From Anaeromassilibacillus sp. An172 (GTDB lineage Bacteria; Bacillota; Clostridia; Oscillospirales; Acutalibacteraceae), in assembly GCF_002160515.1 (NCBI RefSeq), contig NZ_NFKS01000032.1:1-34362 (forward strand): DNA of 34,362 nucleotides, read 5' to 3'. A program made the position numbers and the translations under genes. The notes below the pieces were generated by a model, which worked only from the letters and a program-made list of their open reading frames with translations, had not been told where the DNA came from and did not search any database. This document shows, in pieces, positions 1 through 7,265 of this stretch. Within the stretch, counting starts at the first letter, position 1; the number at the start of each line of letters is the position of its first letter.

Positions 1-60
1 ATAGGCTAAACCCCAATTCCTCCTTCTTTTTTATCAAAGTGTTGGTTGCTTGATAAACGC

Positions 61-97
61 AAAAACCCTGAATTTCAGATAGAAATTCAGGGTTTTT
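61..97. terminator. Bidirectional intrinsic terminator downstream of the CBS gene
   Basis: Two perfectly complementary 16-nt arms (61-76 and 82-97) enclose a 5-nt loop. The arms begin with A5 and end with T5, so the hairpin can terminate transcription from either side. It lies beyond the 3' end of the minus-strand CBS gene. A second perfect 10-bp hairpin with loop AAAC (108-131) sits between it and the stop codon. Bases 1-60 show no gene. Confidence 0.8.
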
Positions 98-107
98 GGA
101 CAAGCTG

Positions 108-131
108 AGCGGCTTCAAAACTGAAGCCGCT
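108..131. terminator. Second hairpin after the CBS gene
   Basis: The arms AGCGGCTTCA and TGAAGCCGCT pair perfectly around an AAAC loop. On the plus strand it is followed by GAAATTTTT, which looks terminator-like. On the minus strand it comes first after the CBS stop codon but has no T-run, so there it may only protect the 3' end. Confidence 0.5.
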
Positions 132-151
132 GAAATTTTTAATATGAAATT

Positions 152-1021
152 TTAATCTCTTTTTTCTATGATAACGGAGGAAATTCTTCTGTCCTCAATT
201 TTATCTACCGTTATCATAAGGTCGTTTACTATTATTGACGGGTGCTCGCCCTCTTTTGGTATTCTGCCGATTTTGTCAAGAATAAGTCCGGCTATTGTTT
301 CGCTGTCTGTTTCTATGTTTTTAAGGGAAGTTCCGGTAAGGTCTTCAACCTCGTCCAAAGGAAGAGAGCCGTCGGCGGTAAACTTATTGGCGGAAAGTTC
401 CTTTATTTCCTCTTTTTCGTGGTCGAACTCGTCCTGAATATTGCCTAAAATCTCTTCGATAAGGTCTTCAAGGGTGATAAGTCCGTCTGTGCCGCCGTAT
501 TCGTCCACAACTATTGCAAACTGCATTTTCTTTTTTGTCATTTCGGCGAAAAGCAGAGAGCATTTCTTTGTTTTAGGAACGTAAAGAACCTCACGTGTTA
601 CATTTGATAATTTAAAATCCTTAGGTACGTCGCCCAGCACATAGCGCAGCAAATCCTTTACGTAAAGCACGCCGGTTATTTTATCCATATCCTCGTGATA
701 AACAGGGATACGTGAATATCCGGTGGAAATTGCCGTATTTACCACATCTGAAAGTGATGCGTCGTCGGATATTGCCACCATGTCGGTGCGGTGGGTCATA
801 ATTTCTCCTACAGACAGGTCGTCAAAGTCAAAAATATTCTCGATAATGTCCTTTGTGGAGCTTTTAATAACGCCTTTTTCGTTTCCCTCTTCAACAAGAG
901 AGAGTATTTCGTCCTCGGCTTCCTGCTGCATTTCCTCGTGGTTTTTATTTTTGAAAAATTTGTCGAAGAAGCCGGTGCCTTTTTTGCTTTGTGAATTGTT
1001 GCCTCCCGATTCGTCAGGCAT
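152..1021 (-). CDS. CorC/HlyC-type CBS-domain protein
   Basis: This 289-residue soluble protein has two CBS domains (about 70-130 and 135-195) followed by a CorC_HlyC transporter-associated domain (about 205-285). Typical family features are GEIMTHR in CBS1, and FAIVVDEYGGTDGLITLEDL with EEILGNIQDEFD in CBS2. It lacks the membrane DUF21 domain that full-length hemolysin-like or MpfA-type proteins carry at the N terminus, so it resembles stand-alone CorC (about 290 residues). Such proteins are associated with divalent-cation or Mg efflux, probably by sensing adenosyl ligands through CBS; the precise role here is unknown. The ATG follows GAAAGGAT at suitable spacing. It is transcribed alone from a consensus promoter divergent to nifJ. 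Confidence 0.85.
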   Translation of the reverse strand: MPDESGGNNSQSKKGTGFFDKFFKNKNHEEMQQEAEDEILSLVEEGNEKGVIKSSTKDIIENIFDFDDLSVGEIMTHRTDMVAISDDASLSDVVNTAISTGYSRIPVYHEDMDKITGVLYVKDLLRYVLGDVPKDFKLSNVTREVLYVPKTKKCSLLFAEMTKKKMQFAIVVDEYGGTDGLITLEDLIEEILGNIQDEFDHEKEEIKELSANKFTADGSLPLDEVEDLTGTSLKNIETDSETIAGLILDKIGRIPKEGEHPSIIVNDLMITVDKIEDRRISSVIIEKRD

Positions 1022-1148
1022 TTTCTTTCATCCTTTCGGTATATATAAGTGTCCGGAAAGCTTAAAAAAACTCCGGAAAAGAGGGTAAAAACAGGGTTTT
1101 TTCCAAAAAGAAAACCCAAACATAACATATTTACCTTCTTACAAATAG

Positions 1149-1177
1149 ATTTTACAGAAAAATTGATAAAATGTCAA
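1149..1177 (-). promoter_or_regulatory. Promoter of the CBS gene
   Basis: On the minus strand a perfect -35 TTGACA, a 17-bp spacer and a -10 TAAAAT give a strong sigma-A type promoter. The predicted start near 1142 leaves a leader of about 120 nt. That leader contains a GGGTTTTC/GAAAAAACCC pair and two TCCGGA copies 26 nt apart that could fold. Confidence 0.8.
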
Positions 1178-1197
1178 ACCATAATTTTTATTTTTAC

Positions 1198-1226
1198 TTT
1201 ACAAGTGACGAAAAAAGTGTTATTAT
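1198..1226 (+). promoter_or_regulatory. Promoter of nifJ
   Basis: A -35 TTTACA, a 17-bp spacer and a -10 TATTAT lie 87 bp before the nifJ ATG. Transcription would start near 1233 and leave an 80-nt leader. The promoter is back-to-back with the CBS gene promoter and only 20 bp from it. Confidence 0.75.
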
Positions 1227-1235
1227 CTTAATGAA

Positions 1236-1303
1236 ACACTGGGCATCAGAGTTTACATGATATGTACCTTTAACCCAGTTGGAAAAGGTATTTTTTAAGG
1301 AGG
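1236..1303 (+). promoter_or_regulatory. nifJ leader with competing hairpins and ribosome-binding site
   Basis: TACCTTT (1265-1271) can pair with AAAGGTA (1284-1290), immediately followed by six T, which is a small terminator-like hairpin. Its loop holds CCCAGT (1274-1279), complementary to ACTGGG (1238-1243) upstream, so the two folds exclude one another. AAGGAGG (1297-1303) follows and sits 9 nt before the ATG. The layout suggests attenuation or translational control, but the stems are short and this is inference. Confidence 0.4.
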
Positions 1304-1312
1304 AAGTTTCCA

Positions 1313-4300
1313 ATGGCAATATCCAGAAAAATGAAGACCATGGATGGTAACAATGCTGCCGCATATGTATCATATGCTTTCACAGACGTTGCTGCTATCT
1401 ATCCTATCACCCCGTCATCAGTTATGGCTGACGAGACAGACAAGTTCTCTGCAACAGGAAAGAAGAATCTTTTCGGCAGAGAGGTTCAGGTAACAGAGAT
1501 GCAGTCCGAAGGCGGCGCTGCAGGTGCTGTTCACGGTTCTTTGACAGCAGGTGCTCTGACAACTACTTATACAGCTTCTCAGGGCTTGCTTCTTATGATC
1601 CCAAATATGTACAAGATGGCCGGTGAGCTGCTCCCAAGCGTTATCCACGTTTCAGCTCGTGCTCTCACAAGCCACGCTCTTTCTATTTTCGGCGACCATT
1701 CAGATATCTATGCTTGCCGTCAGACAGGTTATGCAATGCTCTGCTCCAACAACCCACAGGAGATTATGGACCTTGCAGCAGTTGCTCACCTTTCTGCAAT
1801 CAAGGGCAGAGTTCCTTTCCTTCACTTCTTCGATGGTTTCAGAACTTCACACGAAATCCAGAAGATCGGTGTATGGGATTATGAAGACCTCGGCGAGCTC
1901 CTCGACTGGGACGCAGTAGAAGCATTCCGTCGTCGCAGCCTCAATCCTGAGCATCCTGTAATCAGAGGTACAGCTCAGAACGACGATATCTTCTTCCAGG
2001 CTCGTGAAGCTTGCAACAAGTACTACGATACAATCCCGGAGGTTGTTGTTGAGTACATGAACAAGATCAACGCAAAGCTTGGCACAGATTACAAGCCATT
2101 CAACTACTACGGTGCAGAGGACGCAGAGCACGTTATCGTTGCTATGGGTTCTGTTTGCGACGCTACAGAAGAAGTTGTTGATTACCTCAACGCAGCAGGC
2201 GAGAAGGTTGGTCTTTTGAAGGTTAGACTTTACAGACCATTCGTTGCTGATTACCTCCTCAGCGAGCTTCCAAAGACAGTTAAGACAATCTCCGTTCTCG
2301 ACAGAACAAAAGAGCCTGGTTCAATCGGCGAGCCTCTCTATCTTGACGTTTTGGCTGCTATCAACGGTTCTGACTTTGCAAACGTAAAGGTATTCACAGG
2401 CAGATACGGTCTTGCTTCCAAGGATACAACTCCTGGCGACATCGTTGCTGTTTACAGAAATGCACAGAGCGCAACACCTAAGAAGAGATTTACAATCGGT
2501 ATCGTAGACGACGTTACAAATCTCTCACTTCCTGTTGTTGAAAATCCAGATACAACTCCGGCAGGCACACGTTCCTGTAAGTTCTGGGGCCTCGGCGCTG
2601 ACGGTACTGTTGGTGCTAACAAGAACTCCATCAAGATTATCGGTGACCACACAGACATGTATGCTCAGGGCTATTTTGCATATGACTCAAAGAAGTCCGG
2701 CGGTCTTACAGTTTCTCACTTGAGATTCGGTCATCAGCCAATTAAATCAACATATTACATCAGCAAGGCTGACTTCGTTGCTTGCCACAACCCATCATAC
2801 GTTGATAAGTATGAGATGGTAGAGGACCTCAAAGAGGGCGGCAGCTTCCTTCTCAACTGCGGTTGGGACGTTGAAGAGCTTTCAAAGAGACTCCCAGGCA
2901 AGATGAAGAAGCTCATCGCTGACAAGAAGATAAATCTTTACACAATCGACGGTATCGCTATCGGTAAGGAAATCGGACTTGGCGGCCGTATCAACACAAT
3001 CCTTCAGTCCGCATTCTTTAAGATTGCAGACATCATTCCTGCTGAGGAAGCAAAGCAGTACATGAAGGACGCTGCTACAAAGTCTTACTCTAAGAAGGGT
3101 CAGGCTATCGTTGACATGAACCACGCTGCTATCGAAAGAGGTATGTCAGACCTTAAGAAGGTTGAAGTACCGGCAGATTGGGCTAATTGCGTTGACGATG
3201 CTGCTGCATACTGCGCAGAAGGCGACAGAGCAGATGTTGTTAAGTATGTTAACACAATTCTCCATCCAGTTAATGCTTACAAGGGCAACAAGCTCCCTGT
3301 ATCTGCATTCATGGATTATGTAGACGGTACATTCCCACAGGGCTCCGCTGCATATGAGAAGAGAGGTATTGCAGTTGACGTTCCGGAGTGGAATCCGGAA
3401 AACTGCGTTCAGTGTAACCGCTGCTCATTTGTATGTCCACACGCTGTTATCCGTCCTGTTCCTATGACAGACGAAGAACTCGCAGCTGCTCCGGAGAATA
3501 CAAAGTCAGCTGCTATGATCGGTATGAAGGGCCTCAACTTCGTTATGACAGTATCTACCCTCGACTGCACAGGCTGCGGCGCTTGCGCACAGGTTTGCCC
3601 AGGCAAGAAGGGTAACAAGGCTCTCACAATGAAGCCAATCGATACTCAGAGAGCAGGCCAGAAGCTCTTCGACTATGGCTTCAAGCTCGATCCAAAACCA
3701 GAGGTTCTCGACAAGTTTGCTGAGTCCACAGTTAAGGGCAGCCAGTTCAAACAGCCTCTCCTCGAGTTCTCCGGCGCTTGCGCAGGCTGCGGTGAAACAC
3801 CATATGCAAAGCTTGCTACACAGCTCTTCGGTGACAGAATGTTCATTGCTAACGCAACAGGATGTTCTTCAATTTGGGGCGGTTCTGCACCTGCAACTCC
3901 ATACACAGTAAACAAGAAGGGTCACGGCCCTGCATGGCATAACAGCCTCTTCGAGGATAACGCTGAGTTCGGTCTCGGTATGGCTCTCGGCCAGAAGGCT
4001 ATCAGAAACAGACTCTGCGAGTATGTTTCTAAGATTGAAGAATTGGTAGAGGATGCAAGCGTTAAGGAAGCATGCAGCAACTACCTCTCAACTCTCGGCA
4101 ACTCAGGCGCAAGCAGAATCGCTGCTGACGCTCTTATTGAGAAGCTCGAGGAAATCAAAGACTGCGACTGCGAAGCAGGCCAGCTTGCTAAGAAGACACT
4201 TATCGACAAAGACAGCCTTGCTAAGAAGTCCATGTGGATCCTCGGCGGCGACGGTTGGGCATACGATATCGGCTTCGGCGGACTTGACCACGTTATCGCA

Positions 4301-4882
4301 TCCGGTGAGAACGTAAATATCCTCGTATTCGATACAGAGGTTTACTCAAATACAGGCGGACAGGCTTCTAAGGCTACACCAATCGGTTCTGTTGCACAGT
4401 TCGCAGCAGCCGGTAAGGCTACAAAGAAGAAAGACCTGGCTGCAATCGCAATGAGCTACGGCTATGTATACGTTGCTCAGGTAGCAATGGGCGCTGACTA
4501 CAACCAGTGCATCAAGGCATTCACAGAGGCTGAAAGCTACGACGGTCCTTCAATCCTCATCTGCTACGCTCCATGTATCAACCACGGTATTAAGGGCGGC
4601 ATGAGCATTGCTCAGCAGGAAGAGAAGAAGGCAGTAGACGCAGGTTATTGGAACTGCTTCAGATATGACCCAAGACTTGCAGACGAAGGCAAGAACCCAT
4701 TCATGCTCGACAGCAAGGCTCCAACAGCTTCTTATCGTGACTTCATCATGGGCGAAGTTCGTTACAACGCACTCAGCCGTGCATTCCCGGAGAGAGCAGA
4801 AAAGCTCTTCGAGAAGGCAGAGGAGTATGCAGAGAAGAAGTACGAGCATCTCACAAAGCTTGCAGAGCTTGACATGGAGTAA
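1313..4882 (+). CDS. nifJ: Pyruvate:ferredoxin (flavodoxin) oxidoreductase
   Basis: The 1189-residue enzyme oxidatively decarboxylates pyruvate to acetyl-CoA and passes the electrons to ferredoxin, the central step of anaerobic sugar fermentation. It has the full single-chain architecture. The N-terminal pyrimidine/PFOR domain begins with YPITPSSVMAD. Two 4Fe-4S ferredoxin motifs use Cys698/701/704/708 and Cys752/755/758/762. The proximal cluster cysteines are about Cys823, 826, 851 and 1084. The C-terminal thiamine-diphosphate domain has GDGWAYDIG near 980 and EVYSNTGGQ near 1010. Length is normal for the family. AAGGAGG lies 9 nt before the ATG. The gene is monocistronic, with its own promoter and terminator, and its codon use looks like that of a highly expressed gene. 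Confidence 0.97.
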   Translation: MAISRKMKTMDGNNAAAYVSYAFTDVAAIYPITPSSVMADETDKFSATGKKNLFGREVQVTEMQSEGGAAGAVHGSLTAGALTTTYTASQGLLLMIPNMYKMAGELLPSVIHVSARALTSHALSIFGDHSDIYACRQTGYAMLCSNNPQEIMDLAAVAHLSAIKGRVPFLHFFDGFRTSHEIQKIGVWDYEDLGELLDWDAVEAFRRRSLNPEHPVIRGTAQNDDIFFQAREACNKYYDTIPEVVVEYMNKINAKLGTDYKPFNYYGAEDAEHVIVAMGSVCDATEEVVDYLNAAGEKVGLLKVRLYRPFVADYLLSELPKTVKTISVLDRTKEPGSIGEPLYLDVLAAINGSDFANVKVFTGRYGLASKDTTPGDIVAVYRNAQSATPKKRFTIGIVDDVTNLSLPVVENPDTTPAGTRSCKFWGLGADGTVGANKNSIKIIGDHTDMYAQGYFAYDSKKSGGLTVSHLRFGHQPIKSTYYISKADFVACHNPSYVDKYEMVEDLKEGGSFLLNCGWDVEELSKRLPGKMKKLIADKKINLYTIDGIAIGKEIGLGGRINTILQSAFFKIADIIPAEEAKQYMKDAATKSYSKKGQAIVDMNHAAIERGMSDLKKVEVPADWANCVDDAAAYCAEGDRADVVKYVNTILHPVNAYKGNKLPVSAFMDYVDGTFPQGSAAYEKRGIAVDVPEWNPENCVQCNRCSFVCPHAVIRPVPMTDEELAAAPENTKSAAMIGMKGLNFVMTVSTLDCTGCGACAQVCPGKKGNKALTMKPIDTQRAGQKLFDYGFKLDPKPEVLDKFAESTVKGSQFKQPLLEFSGACAGCGETPYAKLATQLFGDRMFIANATGCSSIWGGSAPATPYTVNKKGHGPAWHNSLFEDNAEFGLGMALGQKAIRNRLCEYVSKIEELVEDASVKEACSNYLSTLGNSGASRIAADALIEKLEEIKDCDCEAGQLAKKTLIDKDSLAKKSMWILGGDGWAYDIGFGGLDHVIASGENVNILVFDTEVYSNTGGQASKATPIGSVAQFAAAGKATKKKDLAAIAMSYGYVYVAQVAMGADYNQCIKAFTEAESYDGPSILICYAPCINHGIKGGMSIAQQEEKKAVDAGYWNCFRYDPRLADEGKNPFMLDSKAPTASYRDFIMGEVRYNALSRAFPERAEKLFEKAEEYAEKKYEHLTKLAELDME

Positions 4883-4930
4883 TCCTATCGCTCAATAAAA
4901 CTTAATATCACAAGAGTCTAACTCTTGACA

Positions 4931-4966
4931 AACCCCTCCGGACGAGACTTCGGAGGGGTTATTTTT
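4931..4966 (+). terminator. nifJ terminator
   Basis: The arms AACCCCTCCG (4931-4940) and CGGAGGGGTT (4951-4960) pair perfectly over 10 bp and are followed by ATTTTTAT. A smaller perfect inverted repeat, CAAGAGT-CTA-ACTCTTG (4911-4927), precedes it. Confidence 0.85.
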
Positions 4967-5270
4967 ATATCCGACCTGCAAGGGGAGGATATAAAAATAA
5001 ACTTCCGTTTCAGGTCGGGCGAGACCTTTGTTTCCGTCTTGCAAAGGCTTAATTTTAAAGTAGAGTTCGTTTCAAAGCGGGCGAGTCTTTTGATTCCGAC
5101 GGCAAAGCTTTCATGTAAAAATAAACTTCCATTTTCCGTCGGGTGAGTTTTTTGTTTCCGCCTTGCAAAGGTTTTATATAAAAATAAACTTAGTTTCAAG
5201 GCGGACGAAGCGTTTTGTTAAGCGGTTTGGAATTGTTCGCTCTCAGTTGGCTTTGTCATTTCTTTATTAT
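4966..5270 (+). repeat. Tandem array of four structured palindromic repeats (units A-D)
   Basis: Four related units follow each other with a 62-63 bp period. Left and right stem arms are A 4971-4978/5011-5018, B 5034-5041/5073-5080, C 5096-5102/5136-5142 and D 5158-5165/5197-5204. In each, the outer stem ends are 47-48 nt apart. The left arm is followed by a bulged C and then A residues that pair with T residues before the right arm. The right arm is followed by GGCGAG or a close variant and a T-run. The loops of A, C and D share AAAAATAAACTT. Stem sequences differ between units but complementarity is kept (one mismatch in B). Unit D has an extra tail to about 5270 that it shares with the copies near 32350 and 32535. 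No gene is visible here. Confidence 0.8.
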
Positions 5271-5461
5271 TCTTATATAGAACTATATATCGTAGGGCGC
5301 ACCATCATGTGTGTCCGGCAACAAGCACCGTATAATAAAAATAATGACGTTTACGGAGAAGATGTTAAATAACAAACCGTCCCAAAAAATATTTTTAAAA
5401 TACGGATTTGGTTCATCTGTCAATAAAAATTATCTTTTATAAACTAACTTATTTTTAACAA

Positions 5462-5516
5462 AAACCTTACTGCAACCGGGCGGATATACAATCCGCCCCT
5501 AAGGTTTGATTTTTTT
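5462..5516. terminator. Nested hairpin with T-run
   Basis: The outer arms AAACCTTA (5462-5469) and TAAGGTTT (5500-5507) enclose a GGGCGGAT/ATCCGCCC stem (5478-5485/5491-5498). Seven T residues follow on the plus strand. On the minus strand the flank reads TTTTTGTT, so the hairpin may act both ways. GGGGCGGATTGTATATCCGC on the minus strand has the look of short palindromic repeats common in gut Bacillota. The stretch 5271-5461 is AT-rich, with only a weak GGGCGCAC/GTGTGTCC hairpin (5295-5316) and no gene. Confidence 0.6.
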
Positions 5517-5535
5517 ATTAAACGGCATAATAAAA

Positions 5536-5573
5536 AATGGCTATGCTACAAAGTTAACTGTAACATAGCCATT
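5536..5573 (-). terminator. rlmD terminator
   Basis: AATGGCTATG (5536-5545) pairs with CATAGCCATT (5564-5573), with further TACA/TGTA pairing inside. Read on the minus strand the hairpin ends in TTTTTT, as expected for the terminator of rlmD. Confidence 0.75.
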
Positions 5574-5588
5574 GTTATTTCTAAAGCT

Positions 5589-5650
5589 AACGTCTCGCCC
5601 GGCGTGTGATGATGTTAATTTTAATTGCTAAGTTATTGCACGTCGGATAT
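5589..5650 (-). repeat. Structured repeat unit G, overlapping the 3' end of rlmD
   Basis: On the minus strand the left arm CCGACGTG (5639-5646) pairs with the right arm CACGCCGG (5599-5606) with one A-C mismatch. The stem ends are 48 nt apart, as in the other units, and GGCGAGACGTT follows. The left arm lies within the last sense codons of rlmD. After GACGTT the sequence jumps to AGCTTT, matching the far end of the long tail in the 32-kb copies, so this unit looks like a deletion derivative. Confidence 0.65.
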
Positions 5651-6844
5651 AAACACTTTTTCAATCAGCACGATGTTTTCTATGTGGTTGGTGTAGGGGA
5701 ACATGTCTACAGGCTGGGAGGTTTTGCATTTATAGCCGTTTTTAGTGAGAAATCTCAGGTCACGGGCTTGGGTTTCAGGATTGCAGGAAATGTAAACGAT
5801 TTTTTTCGGCTTTATTTTACTGCAAAGCGCACTTAAAAATGACTGACTGCATCCGGCTCTTGGAGGGTCGAGAAAAACTGTTGAGAAATTCAGCTTTTCA
5901 TCGCCGGCAAAATCAAAAAATTCGCTGTCCGACGCCTTATAAAAACGTACATTTTTAATTTTATTCAGCTTTGCATTTTCTATTGCGCTTTTCACCGCAT
6001 CGCCGTTTATTTCAAAGCCTATAACAGATTTTGCCTGTTTTGACGCCACAAGACCTATTGTTCCTATTCCGCAGTATGCGTCAAGGACGGTATCTTCATT
6101 GGAAAGCTGTGCAAGTTCGATGGCTTTGTTGTAAAGAATTTCTGTCTGGTCGTGGTTAATCTGATAGAAAGAAAGTGGCGAAATGTGAAATTCCAAACCG
6201 CAGAGATAATCTGTGATGTAGGGCTTTCCGTAAAGGACCTTGCTGTTTGTTCCCTGAAAAAGTCTTTCGGTGTTTTTGTTTTGGGCAAATATTACGGATT
6301 TTATTTCGGGATGCTTTCCCACAAGAGCTGTGCAGAATGTCTTTTTTGCGGGAAAATCCGGAGTTACAGCGGAAATTATAACCATTATTTCGCCGGTTGC
6401 AAAGGCTTCCCTTATGGTGACGCTTCTCAAATAGCCGCTTTTTGTTCTCGGGTCAAAGGGTTTTACCTTGAAGCTTTTAAAAAGCAGGCACAGAGTTTTG
6501 AAAATCTCGTTTGTTTTTGCTGTTTGAAGCCTGCAGTTGTCAACAGGTACGGCGTTTCCGTCGGAGGAACGGTAAATACCGGATACAAGATTATTTCTTT
6601 TGTCCCTCATAAAGACTGCCTGCGCCTTATTTCGATAACCTGTAGGATTTTTTGCGCCTATTATAGGTTCAATATGGCAGAATTTAGATATTAGTTTTAT
6701 TGTTGTGCCGGTTTTCAGAGAAAGCTGTTGGTCATAGGATAGATTTGCCAGATGACATGCACCGCAGGACTTGCTTTTTATACAAAAGGTTAGTTTTTTT
6801 TCGGTTGTGCTGAGAGTGTTTCCCGGTTTTTTATTTTCTGCCAT
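5633..6844 (-). CDS. rlmD: 23S rRNA (uracil-C5) methyltransferase, RlmD/RumA family
   Basis: This 403-residue enzyme transfers a methyl group from SAM to C5 of a uridine in 23S rRNA. Cys21, Cys27, Cys30 and Cys104 form the CX5CX2C...C 4Fe-4S site of the family. LSFYQINHDQTEILY (224-238), DAYCGIGTIGLVAS (255-268, SAM site), FLDPPRAGC (324-332) and ISCNPETQARD with nucleophile Cys354 follow in the expected order, then HIE (387-389) with the general-base Glu. It starts directly near the cluster and lacks the N-terminal TRAM domain of longer homologues, which explains its modest length. The target could be U1939, U747 or both (RlmCD-like); sequence alone does not decide. AAGGAG lies 10 nt before the ATG. 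The last codons are part of a repeat element. Confidence 0.9.
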   Translation of the reverse strand: MAENKKPGNTLSTTEKKLTFCIKSKSCGACHLANLSYDQQLSLKTGTTIKLISKFCHIEPIIGAKNPTGYRNKAQAVFMRDKRNNLVSGIYRSSDGNAVPVDNCRLQTAKTNEIFKTLCLLFKSFKVKPFDPRTKSGYLRSVTIREAFATGEIMVIISAVTPDFPAKKTFCTALVGKHPEIKSVIFAQNKNTERLFQGTNSKVLYGKPYITDYLCGLEFHISPLSFYQINHDQTEILYNKAIELAQLSNEDTVLDAYCGIGTIGLVASKQAKSVIGFEINGDAVKSAIENAKLNKIKNVRFYKASDSEFFDFAGDEKLNFSTVFLDPPRAGCSQSFLSALCSKIKPKKIVYISCNPETQARDLRFLTKNGYKCKTSQPVDMFPYTNHIENIVLIEKVFISDVQ

Positions 6845-6882
6845 TTTTTTGCAGCTCCTTTAATGTAATAATTGCTGATAAA

Positions 6883-6891
6883 ATTATAGCA
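6883..6891 (-). promoter_or_regulatory. Extended -10 promoter of rlmD
   Basis: On the minus strand TGC-TATAAT forms an extended -10 element about 40 bp before the rlmD ATG. No good -35 is present, which extended -10 promoters tolerate. Confidence 0.55.
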
Positions 6892-6896
6892 TATTT

Positions 6897-6943
6897 TTGT
6901 ATAAATAAACAGATTTAAGCTATAATTTGTGTAAGTTACACAA
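6897..6943 (+). promoter_or_regulatory. Upstream promoter with palindromic operator for the glycosidase cluster
   Basis: TTGTAT, an 18-bp spacer and TATAAT (6921-6926) form a promoter pointing at the GH101 gene. It is followed directly by the perfect 17-bp palindrome TTGTGTAA-G-TTACACAA (6927-6943), which would cover the transcription start: a typical place for a repressor operator. The half-site TTGTGTAA recurs exactly at 7020-7027. The regulator is unknown. Confidence 0.5.
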
Positions 6944-7084
6944 TACGACAAAAAATGCACTGTAAATTTAAAGTTAATAGTATATTTTTGTATAGACTAT
7001 AAAAAATAATGAGGGTATTTTGTGTAATATAACAGATAGATTCTCGTCAAAGATAACAAAAATTAGAATATTTTTTTACAGCTC

Positions 7085-7113
7085 TTGAACTCAGAACCCA
7101 CTTGTGTTATGAT
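7085..7113 (+). promoter_or_regulatory. Proximal promoter of the GH101 gene
   Basis: TTGAAC, a 17-bp spacer and TATGAT lie 150 bp before the chosen start codon. The start of transcription near 7120 gives a leader of about 145 nt. The spacer contains TTGTGTTA, one base from the upstream half-site. Confidence 0.6.
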
Positions 7114-7265
7114 AATTATGCGTATAATATGTTTTTTGAGTGATTATCTGTGTTATTAAAAAGAATATAGTAAGTCAAATTTCTGATTTTCAGGAACAGT
7201 TGCCGTTCATCTTGAAAATTTTAGGAATATTGAGAAGGCATGTTGTAAGTGAATTTAAAGAAAGT

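Noticed and set aside
4966-5210. CRISPR-like periodic array
   Set aside because: The period is about 62 bp with no identical direct repeats, no unique spacers of constant size and no cas genes; the units are diverged palindromes.
6152-6694. 180-codon plus-strand reading frame within rlmD
   Set aside because: Antisense to a well-conserved methyltransferase; no family match or start signal.
7140-7265. Longer GH101 protein starting at GTG 7140
   Set aside because: No ribosome-binding site precedes it, it lies only about 20 nt from the predicted transcription start, and it would put 42 residues before an otherwise normal signal peptide.
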